Source of the DNA: Prosthecobacter debontii
GTDB lineage: Bacteria > Verrucomicrobiota > Verrucomicrobiia > Verrucomicrobiales > Verrucomicrobiaceae
Direction of reading: 5' to 3'
Length of the DNA: 64,000 nucleotides
Assembly: GCA_945869695.1 (NCBI GenBank)
Contig: CAMBPV010000004.1
Location: 1 to 64,000 of the forward strand
Position numbers and translations under genes: made by a program. Below the pieces are notes generated by a model, which was not told the origin of the DNA, ran no database searches, and saw only the letters and a program-made list of their open reading frames with translations. Below are positions 7,890-15,331 of this stretch, piece after piece. The first letter of the stretch is position 1. Each line of letters opens with the position of its first letter.

Positions 7890-9263
7890 TCAGCCCAAGA
7901 TGGAATTGATGAGATGTCGCCGTCTTGAGGGCCTTGGCGCGTATTTGAGCTTATCGCTTACCGGAGGCGTCCAGCCATCGGAAGGAAAGATCGAGAACCA
8001 TTCCTGCGCGTGCTGCTCGCTGACCAGTTCCAGGTAATGCTTGAAGATGATCTTCGGGGAGTTGCCCGCTTCCATTGCCACCTTGGCTGCGTCTTTGATC
8101 TCTGCGATCCGGTAGCTAATGTAGGAGTGCCTAAGACCGTTGTGCGGCCATTTCACGCCAAGTTTCTTGGCTAGGGCCGTGGCGTCCGCGGGAGTCTTTT
8201 CGTTGGGGATCACCTTCCCAATGCGCGAAAGATGACCGAGCCACGCGGCCAGATTGTCCGAGATGGGCACGATGCGTCGGGATGCCGTTTTAGCCTGATC
8301 CGCGCGAAGCGTGATGATGCGGCGCTCCAAATCCACCGCCGACCAGTCCAAGCGGCAAATCTCAGCCACACGAAGGCCTGCAAAGGCTCCGATGGCCAAT
8401 AGGGGCAAGATGTCGGCAGATGCAGCCGTCAGAAGTTTCTGAATCTCTACGGGTTGGAATATCTCCGTGTTGGCCTGGGCCTCCTTGGCCAGCGGCACCA
8501 GTTCTGCCGCCGTGGATTCTGACGCAGGCAGGTAGCCTCGTGACTTGGCAAAAGAGAAGAGCACCTTGATGCATCGGTGAACGGAATTGCGCGTTACTGG
8601 CGACCCACCCAAGCCACGAAGCCAGCGGTCGATCTCGCCCAACTTGATGGACATGATCTCCATGGGGAACGCCGTGGCAAACCGGCGAGCGTTAACACCG
8701 AGCTGGTCCAAATACCGCTCGCTCATCTTGTCCTCAGCCTTCGCTTTGAGGAACTCCCCAACCAGATCAGGCACCTTAGCTCCAAGTGTCACGCCCTGGG
8801 TGCGGTGCAGGAAATCCTGCACCACAGCCATCAAGGGAACATCTCTGAGCATGTGGCGGCATCGGGCTTATTCATCCAGAGCCGAGACTGGAGGCATGTT
8901 GAATGGCGCGACCATTTTCTCTGCAGCCAGGTAGCACTCGCGCTGGACAGGCGTGAGATCGTTTGTTGCTGAGAAACCTTCCCCAATTCGCTTTGCTACG
9001 ATCTGCGCCTCGGCTTTGGCTTTTTCGAGGGTGCCGTAATTCCGCCGAACCCGCTTCCCATTCATGTGGAAAGCCACGGTGAAGTCGTCCCATTTGCGGG
9101 TGCGTCCCTTGTAAATTGGGACCACCGCGCTGCCATGCTTCACCCGGAGGAAGGGTTGCCCTCTTTTCCGGGAGGTGTTCCCGGAGTTTGTCATAACTTT
9201 GTCATGCATGACACCGGGAGGGGTGTCAACCGTGTGACGGGTCACCACAGGTAACCCCTTCAT
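7890..9263 (-). pseudogene. tyrosine recombinase/integrase split by in-frame stop
   Basis: Two minus-strand ORFs in the same frame are separated by one TAA (plus-strand TTA at 8868-8870). The N-terminal piece (start about 9263, MKGLPVVTRHT) carries an arm-type DNA-binding region (FTVAFHMNGKRVRRNYGTLE). The C-terminal piece carries the SAM-like core-binding domain and catalytic domain with Arg (FAGLRVAEICRL), Lys (DQAKTASRRIVP), HxxR (HNGLRHSY) and the nucleophile Tyr (IIFKHYLEL). All catalytic residues remain, so a simple nonsense change seems the only damage. Reinitiation at 8852 could still yield a catalytic half without the arm-binding domain. It reads away from tRNA-Tyr, whose 3' end is only about 10 bp upstream, the classic layout of an element integrated into a tRNA gene. 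Confidence 0.8.
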
Positions 9264-9271
9264 AATGAAAA

Positions 9272-9300
9272 TGGTGGGCAGGGCTGGATTCGAACCAGCG
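9272..9300 (-). other. candidate attachment site at tRNA-Tyr 3' end
   Basis: Integrases of this type usually recombine within the T-arm to 3' end of a tRNA gene and restore it. The integrase starts about 10 bp from this point, so this segment is the probable att half-site. I looked for a second copy of GGATTCGAACC leftwards to position 1 and found none, so the other end is lost or outside the window. Confidence 0.45.
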
Positions 9301-9357
9301 TAGGCGTAAGCCAGCAGATTTACAGTCTGCCCCCTTTGACCGCTCGGGTACCTACCC
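9272..9357 (-). tRNA. tRNA-Tyr(GTA)
   Basis: The minus strand folds into a class II tRNA. The acceptor stem GGGTAGG pairs with CCTGCCC, followed by discriminator A and an encoded CCA (plus-strand TGG at 9272-9274). The anticodon loop CTGTAAA holds GTA at 9321-9323 within stem CAGA/TCTG. There is a long variable arm and a T-loop GGTTCGAATCC. It is 83 nt without CCA. The gene is the likely integration site for the neighbouring recombinase. Confidence 0.95.
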
Positions 9358-9531
9358 ATTCTCGATGAAGAGAAAACCCCGCTGTTTTTCGGAACAACGG
9401 GCCTGCAAGTAAGCCTGCCGGGGACTGCTTTGCAAGAGGAATCACGTTCTTGTTCGATAACAGCTCTCAGAATGCGGGTTCACACCTCCGATTTTAAACC
9501 AACGGTTGCGCGTTGGAGCGAGTCGACTAAG

Positions 9532-9539
9532 AAGAAGGA
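9532..9539 (+). promoter_or_regulatory. ribosome binding site deciding the glgX start
   Basis: AGAAGGAC lies 4-5 bases before the ATG at 9544. The ORF is open upstream to 9430, but that part reads like non-coding sequence and has no such site. Confidence 0.6.
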
Positions 9540-9543
9540 CTTC

Positions 9544-11724
9544 ATGATGGCTTCTGCTGCTGGATCCTCTGCTCTCTCCGTTTCTCCGGGTTCGACTCAT
9601 ACCATGGGTTCCAGGATTGAGGCGGATGGCGTGAACTTTGCGGTTTATTCCCGCCACGCCATCGCGATCGACCTCTGTTTGTATGATCCCTCTGCGCCGG
9701 AGCGGGAGACCCACCGCGTGCGGATGTTCCGTGGGGAGGCTGATGTCTGGCACGTGCGGGTGAAAGGTGTGGCAGCAGGCACGCTTTACGGATTCCGGGC
9801 TCACGGTGCCTGGCTGCCAGAAAATGGATTGAGGTTCAATGCCCGAAAGCTTCTTTTGGACCCTTATGCGAAGGCAGTCGTGGGCATTCCAGACTCTCGG
9901 CCCGAGATGCTCGCCGAGCCGAACCCGAATCACCCACCGGGTTCTGTGGACAATGGGACCACTGCGCTGAAGTCGGTGGTGATCTCGGATGAATTCGACT
10001 GGCAGGACGTGCCCCAACCGGAGATTGCGTGGAAAGATGCCGTCTTCTACGAATTGCACGTGAAGGGGTTCACCCAGCTCCATCCCGAGGTGCCGGAGAG
10101 TCTGCGCGGCACCTATGCGGGTCTGTGCCAACCTGTGGTGCTGGAATACTTGAAGCGACTGGGTGTGACGAGCGTGCAACTTCTCCCCGTCCATCAACAC
10201 CTGGACGATTCCTTTCTTCTGAAAAAGGGCCTCACGAATTACTGGGGTTACAACACGCTGGCCTTTTTGGCACCGCACTCTGAATATGCGGCGGCGAAGG
10301 ATCCGGGGGATCAGGTGCGAGAGTTTAAGTCGATGGTGAAGGCGTTTCACCGTGCGGGCATCGAGGTCATCTTAGACGTGGTTTACAATCACACGGCAGA
10401 GGGAGATGAGCGCGGCCCCAGCCTGATGTTCCGCGGTTTGGATAACATGGGCTACTACCGGCACGGTTTTGCCGGGAACCAAATGTTCTACACCAACATC
10501 ACGGGCTGTGGGAACTCGGTGGCCTCGAATAATCCTGCGGCACTCCGCCTTATTCTGGACAGTCTCCGCTATTGGGTCACGGAAATGCACGTGGATGGTT
10601 TTCGCTTTGATTTGGCGGTGACGGTGGCCCGGGACCGCGAGCACTTTCATGCCCTGAGCCCGTTCTTCAATGCGTTGCAGCAGGACCCCATTTTGAGCCG
10701 GGTCAAAATGATCGCTGAGCCCTGGGACTTGGGCCGCGAAGACAGCTATCAGGTGGGTCAGTTCCCCGCACCCTGGCGTGAACTCAACGGCAAATACCGG
10801 GATACCGTGCGACGCTTCTGGCGTGGCGACCCGGGTGTCACCGCCGAGTTTGCGAAGCGAATCTGCGGCAGCGAGGACATCTTCGCCTGGAATGCCAGAC
10901 CTCCGCTGGCCAGTTTGAATTTCATCACCTCCCATGATGGTTTCGCGCTCCGAGACCTTTTTTCCTACGCTCAAAAGCACAACGAGGCCAATGGCGAGGA
11001 GAACCGAGACGGCGACAATGAAAGTCACTCCACAAATTGCGGGGTGGAGGGGGAGACCGACGATCTCACGGTGAACAAAAAACGACGCCAACTGCAGCGG
11101 AGCATGATCGCGACGATGATGTGCTCTCTGGGCGTCCCCTTCATCACCGCCGGCGACGAGCGCGGACGGACCCAGGGAGGCAATAACAACGCCTACTGCC
11201 AGGACAATGAGATCAGCTGGCTGCACTGGAAGGACGGCGATGCGCAGCTCGAAGACTTCGTCCGAAAAATGATTCAGTTCCGCCAGGCGAGGCCCGCCCT
11301 GAAAAGGCCGGTGCACTTTGATGGCAAGCACAATCCTGACACCGACCGCCCCGATGTCGCTTGGCTCAACAGCGACGCGAATACGCTCACTTGGGACCAG
11401 TGGCACGACCCCGAGCGGCGATTCTTTGCGGGCCTCTTTGATGAGCCCGAGAACCGTTGCGCGCCCCTGGATGGTCATGGCGAGGATCACCGCCCCTTTC
11501 TCCTGATCTTTAATGGCGCAGACAAGCCTGAGTCCATGACTCTGCCCTCCAACAAAGGAGAAACGTGGGCCTTAGTCTTCGACACTGGCCTGGAGACCCC
11601 CTTCCCCGTAGCCACACGTCCTCTCTGTGCCGGTCGCACGTATGAAATGTTGCCTCGAAGCGTGGCATGTTTAGTGCTCATCGCGACTCACCCCTCCTCA
11701 CCGACCGACCGCACACATGCGTAA
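9544..11724 (+). CDS. glgX: glycogen debranching enzyme (GlgX/isoamylase type)
   Basis: 726 residues from the chosen ATG, which follows a good ribosome binding site; the track's start at 9430 adds 38 unlikely residues. The order is an N-terminal CBM48 domain (GVNFAVYSRHAIAIDLCLYD), then a GH13 barrel with region I DVVYNHTAEG, region II VDGFRFDLAV with the nucleophile Asp near residue 356, region III MIAEPWDLG with the acid Glu, and region IV FITSHDGF. A small beta domain follows. The length fits GlgX/TreX-type enzymes, which hydrolyse alpha-1,6 branches of glycogen or phosphorylase-limit dextrin in the cytoplasm. The 3' end overlaps pyk by 8 bp, so the two are likely translationally coupled, linking glycogen breakdown to glycolysis. 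Confidence 0.93.
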   Translation: MMASAAGSSALSVSPGSTHTMGSRIEADGVNFAVYSRHAIAIDLCLYDPSAPERETHRVRMFRGEADVWHVRVKGVAAGTLYGFRAHGAWLPENGLRFNARKLLLDPYAKAVVGIPDSRPEMLAEPNPNHPPGSVDNGTTALKSVVISDEFDWQDVPQPEIAWKDAVFYELHVKGFTQLHPEVPESLRGTYAGLCQPVVLEYLKRLGVTSVQLLPVHQHLDDSFLLKKGLTNYWGYNTLAFLAPHSEYAAAKDPGDQVREFKSMVKAFHRAGIEVILDVVYNHTAEGDERGPSLMFRGLDNMGYYRHGFAGNQMFYTNITGCGNSVASNNPAALRLILDSLRYWVTEMHVDGFRFDLAVTVARDREHFHALSPFFNALQQDPILSRVKMIAEPWDLGREDSYQVGQFPAPWRELNGKYRDTVRRFWRGDPGVTAEFAKRICGSEDIFAWNARPPLASLNFITSHDGFALRDLFSYAQKHNEANGEENRDGDNESHSTNCGVEGETDDLTVNKKRRQLQRSMIATMMCSLGVPFITAGDERGRTQGGNNNAYCQDNEISWLHWKDGDAQLEDFVRKMIQFRQARPALKRPVHFDGKHNPDTDRPDVAWLNSDANTLTWDQWHDPERRFFAGLFDEPENRCAPLDGHGEDHRPFLLIFNGADKPESMTLPSNKGETWALVFDTGLETPFPVATRPLCAGRTYEMLPRSVACLVLIATHPSSPTDRTHA

Positions 11725-13126
11725 AACAAAAATTCTCTGCACGCTCGGCCCCGCAACGGAAAGCCCTGAAGTCCTTTCCACTCTGATCTCCAAAGGCGCT
11801 GACATCATCCGCCTGAACATGAGCCATGCCTCCCATGACTGGGTTCGGATGGTCTATCCCCGCGTTCGGGAGGCCTCCTCTGCTTTTAAACGCGAGATCG
11901 CAGTGCTCATGGACCTCACCGGCCCCAGCATCCGCACGGGTGATGTGGAACAGCCGTGGCAGCTTCAGGTGGGTGATACGGTGGAGTTCCGCTGCAAGCC
12001 CGACGTCGCCGCCTCGACGCACTACTCGGTCACCGTGAACTACCCGGACCTCGGGAAGGACCTCAAGGTCGGAGACGTGATCATGGTGGATGGCGGCATG
12101 ATCCAGATCAAGGCCACCGAGATCACCCTGAAGCACGTCATCGGCACCGTGATGACGAAGGGGGAAATGAAATCCCGCCGGCACATCAATCTGCCCGGCG
12201 TGCCCGTGCGTCTGCCTCCCCTGACTCAGAAAGATTATGCTGACCTCGACCTCGGCGTGGAACTCGGCGTTGATTTTTTTGCTCTCAGCTTTGCCCGTGA
12301 GCCCGGACACCTGCAACACCTCCAACTGCTCTTGGAGCAAAAGCAGAGCAAGGCCCGCGTCATCGCCAAGATCGAGAATCAACAGGCGCTCCAGAACATC
12401 GATGCCCTCGTCGAGGCCTCAGGCGGCATCATGATCGCCCGTGGTGATCTCGGCAGCGAGTGTCCGATCGAGGACCTACCCTTGATTCAGCGGCAGATCG
12501 TCGAGCGCTGCTCCTACCACGGCCGGAAGGTCATCGTTGCGACCCAGATGCTCGAGAGCATGATCGAAAACCCCGTGCCCACCCGTGCAGAGGTGACTGA
12601 TATTTTCAATGCCGTCATCGAGCAGGTGGACTGCGTCATGCTCAGCGGAGAAACCAGCGTCGGGCGCTACCCCGACAAGTGCGTCGAGGTGCTCGACACC
12701 GTTATCCGTCGCATCGAGCAGAAGTATCCGTCGGGTCGATTCGCGAGCGATGCCCCTCTCAAAACGAACAAGCACAAGACCGTCAAAGCCGCCATCCTTC
12801 TGGCCAATAGCATCCCGGGCAGCAAGCTTCTTGTCTTCACCATTCGCGGCGTCATGGCCCATCTCCTCGCTCATCAGCGACCTGAATTTGCCCCGATTTT
12901 CGCCTTCACACCGAATCTTCACGTCAGCCGCACTCTCGTCACCGCGCGCGGCGTGAACCCCTTTGTCCTCCAGTTTACCGAAGGCCAGCCCGAGGCCAGC
13001 ATCCGTGAAGCTCTGGACCTCCTCCGCACGGAAGGCCTCATCAAGCCGGGTGATCCTCTCGTGATCCTCAGCGACGCCCTCTACGATGGCGTGAACGTGG
13101 ACGCGATCCTCCTGCGGGAAGCGTAA
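11717..13126 (+). CDS. pyk: pyruvate kinase
   Basis: 469 residues, the usual length for bacterial pyruvate kinase, which transfers phosphate from phosphoenolpyruvate to ADP in the last step of glycolysis. Diagnostic motifs are the start RKTKILCTLGPATESPEVL, IIRLNMSHASH, the MDLTGPSIRTG segment, IAKIENQQALQNID with the conserved Lys, MIARGDLGSE and CVMLSGETSVGRYP. The C-terminal regulatory domain follows (SKLLVFTIRGVMAHLLAHQR). The ATG lies inside the glgX 3' end (8-bp overlap), indicating an operon. A convergent PEP-CTERM gene ends 6 bp beyond the stop. Confidence 0.95.
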   Translation: MRKTKILCTLGPATESPEVLSTLISKGADIIRLNMSHASHDWVRMVYPRVREASSAFKREIAVLMDLTGPSIRTGDVEQPWQLQVGDTVEFRCKPDVAASTHYSVTVNYPDLGKDLKVGDVIMVDGGMIQIKATEITLKHVIGTVMTKGEMKSRRHINLPGVPVRLPPLTQKDYADLDLGVELGVDFFALSFAREPGHLQHLQLLLEQKQSKARVIAKIENQQALQNIDALVEASGGIMIARGDLGSECPIEDLPLIQRQIVERCSYHGRKVIVATQMLESMIENPVPTRAEVTDIFNAVIEQVDCVMLSGETSVGRYPDKCVEVLDTVIRRIEQKYPSGRFASDAPLKTNKHKTVKAAILLANSIPGSKLLVFTIRGVMAHLLAHQRPEFAPIFAFTPNLHVSRTLVTARGVNPFVLQFTEGQPEASIREALDLLRTEGLIKPGDPLVILSDALYDGVNVDAILLREA

Positions 13127-13132
13127 GGCTCC

Positions 13133-13870
13133 TCAGCGCAGAATCCGACTCGGCTTCCGACGCAATAGCAAAGCCATACCGGCGGCAAAAATCAGGAAAC
13201 AGCTGCCGGGTTCTGGCACAGAGGCCACCACGGTCTGGATGCTCACGTCCGTCCCTGCCGTGCTGCCATTCAACTCCAGCGTTATGGCACCCACATTGGT
13301 AAAGCTAGCACCCCCCAAGGATCCAGCCGGGGAGAAACTCGTGAAATCCGTGTAGTAATCCGTGAAGGTAAAACTCGGGTCTGCGGCGATGGGCACCGTG
13401 ACCACTGAAAAGCGGTCCGCATCCGTGTAGACCGTGAAAGTGATGCTCGCACCCAAGTCGGAGGCCGAGCGCAGGAAAACACCCGTGTTCACCCCCGATT
13501 GCGTCAGATCCACTCCACCTAAACCCGTGGGATTCAGCACGCTCAAACCGTCCAGACCATCATAAACCAGCCGCAGATTCCCGCTCGTCGACGGGGCCGA
13601 AGCATAGGATAACTGGCTCAGAGCAGATCCCGAGACGTCCATGGCCACCGCGCCGCTGTTTGCCGAGGTCCGCTCGATGAACACATCCCGCTCACCGCCA
13701 ATGGACTCGGAAGTCGTATAGCTGGAAAAAAGGGAGGCTGGACCCGAGGGTGGCCCAGTTACGTTGAGAAAGCTGTAGGTATCAAAGTCATCGATCACCA
13801 CAATCGCCTCCGCCCTCGGGCCTAAGGCCAAGGCAAACAAAAAGCCGAAAAAGAGAGGGTTAAACTTCAC
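13133..13870 (-). CDS. PEP-CTERM sorting-domain protein
   Basis: 245 residues. There is a signal peptide (LFFGFLFALALGPRAEA), a Ser/Gly/Thr-rich beta-type middle with no recognised catalytic domain, and a C-terminal tail made of the PEP motif (VPEPGS), a hydrophobic helix (CFLIFAAGMALLLRR) and a basic end. In known systems this tail directs sorting by exosortase in exopolysaccharide-producing Gram-negative bacteria; no exosortase is in this window. Jellyroll-like repeats (GVDLTQSGVNTGVFLRSASD) suggest an extracellular beta-sandwich. It converges on pyk. Confidence 0.85.
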   Translation of the reverse strand: MKFNPLFFGFLFALALGPRAEAIVVIDDFDTYSFLNVTGPPSGPASLFSSYTTSESIGGERDVFIERTSANSGAVAMDVSGSALSQLSYASAPSTSGNLRLVYDGLDGLSVLNPTGLGGVDLTQSGVNTGVFLRSASDLGASITFTVYTDADRFSVVTVPIAADPSFTFTDYYTDFTSFSPAGSLGGASFTNVGAITLELNGSTAGTDVSIQTVVASVPEPGSCFLIFAAGMALLLRRKPSRILR

Positions 13871-14020
13871 AGGGATGACAAATTAGCAGATTATTTGATA
13901 ACTATTGTAAATTTCAATGTTTTCAATGATTTGTCAAGCGGCAGTTCACCCGACCCTAAGACCCCTTCTCGACCCGACTGAGTGCTTGCGCACGGCTCTG
14001 CCTCCACCTTAAGCTGCGAT

Positions 14021-15277
14021 ATGCCTCTACCCCCCATCGAAAGCCCGGTGCTTTTGCAATCCATCGCTATTTCCTTGGGGCTGGGACTGCTGGTAGGCCT
14101 TCAGCGGGAGTGGGAGCATAATCCAGTCGCCGGCATCCGGACCTTCGCCCTCGCTAGTCTTTTCGGGGCCCTCAGCGGAGTCATGGCCCAGGTTCATGGA
14201 GGGTGGGTCATTGCCGCGGCGCTCGTGGCCTTCAGCGCCATGATCGTGCCCGGTTACATCGCTTCATTGAGACAAATCGAGTCCGACCCCGGGCTCACCA
14301 CAGAGATCGCCATGCTCATCACCTTTTCCACCGGAGTGATCGCCGTCATGGGCTACAGCATCGTCGCAATCGTGGTCGCCGCCAGCGTCATGGTGCTTTT
14401 GCAGAGCAAAAAGAGCCTGCACCAGCTCGTGCACGCCATCGGCGAGAACGACCTCCGGGAGATCGCTCGCCTCGTGCTCATCGGTCTGGTCATCCTGCCC
14501 GTCCTACCCAACAAGTCCTACGGCTACGAGGGCGTTCTGAATCCCTTTGCCATCTGGCTCATGGTCGTCTTGATCGTCGGCATCAGCCTCGCGGCTTACC
14601 TGGCCAGCAAGTTCCTGGGGAACGCGCGCGGCATCGCCATCGCAGGTATTTTAGGGGGGCTCATCTCCAGCACCGCCACGACCGCCAGCATCTCCCGCCG
14701 CAGCAAGGAACCCTCCGCTCACGCCTTGCCTTTGGCGGTGATTGCCCTCATCTCATCCGCCGTCGTTTTTGTGCGCGTCATCGCCGAGGTCATGCTCGTC
14801 GGCCCGAAAGTCATACCTCAGATGCTTCCACCCCTTCTAGCGGTCATGGCCGTGGCGGGCCTCATCGCCGCCGTAACCCACCGTTTTGCCATGAAATCCG
14901 TCGGTGCAAAAACGGAGGAATCGCCGCCATCCGAGCTCAAAAGCGCCGTCGTTTTTGGTCTCCTGTACGTGCTGGTTCTGCTGGCCGTTTCCTACGCACG
15001 GAAACACTTTGGAGATGCAGGACTCTACACCGTGGGCGCCATCTCAGGACTCACCGACATGGACGCCATCACGCTCTCGACGGCGAGTCTCGCCAACAAA
15101 GACCAGATCGATCCCTCCACCGCCTGGCGTGTCATCCTGACGGGAGGCATGGCCAATCTCGTTTTCAAATCAGGCTTGGTCCTCGCCATGGGCTCCCGGG
15201 CCTTCATCCGGCCTGTCCTGATTGGATTCGCCATCACCTTTGCCGCCTGTTTAGGCGTCACGCTTCTTTGGCCGTGA
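14021..15277 (+). CDS. MgtC/SapB and DUF4010 membrane protein
   Basis: 418 residues from the ATG at 14021; the track start at 13982 is a GTG with no support. The N-terminal half is an MgtC/SapB domain (ISLGLGLLVGLQREWEHNPV, AGIRTFALASLFGALSGV), with the conserved QRE and GIRTF. The C-terminal half is DUF4010 (AIAGILGGLISSTATTASIS and YTVGAISGLTDMDAITLSTA). About ten hydrophobic segments indicate an inner-membrane protein. MgtC-type proteins are linked to magnesium and ATP-synthase regulation in pathogens, but for this longer MgtC-DUF4010 architecture the function is not established. The gene is divergent from the PEP-CTERM gene and followed 54 bp later by the cytochrome gene. Confidence 0.85.
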   Translation: MPLPPIESPVLLQSIAISLGLGLLVGLQREWEHNPVAGIRTFALASLFGALSGVMAQVHGGWVIAAALVAFSAMIVPGYIASLRQIESDPGLTTEIAMLITFSTGVIAVMGYSIVAIVVAASVMVLLQSKKSLHQLVHAIGENDLREIARLVLIGLVILPVLPNKSYGYEGVLNPFAIWLMVVLIVGISLAAYLASKFLGNARGIAIAGILGGLISSTATTASISRRSKEPSAHALPLAVIALISSAVVFVRVIAEVMLVGPKVIPQMLPPLLAVMAVAGLIAAVTHRFAMKSVGAKTEESPPSELKSAVVFGLLYVLVLLAVSYARKHFGDAGLYTVGAISGLTDMDAITLSTASLANKDQIDPSTAWRVILTGGMANLVFKSGLVLAMGSRAFIRPVLIGFAITFAACLGVTLLWP

Positions 15278-15331
15278 TCTGCGGATTCGGCAGTAATTTT
15301 CTCCCCTTCCCCTCGTTACCTTCAACCGCTC

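Noticed and set aside
10372-11490. 372-codon minus-strand ORF
   Set aside because: Antisense shadow of glgX without recognisable motifs.
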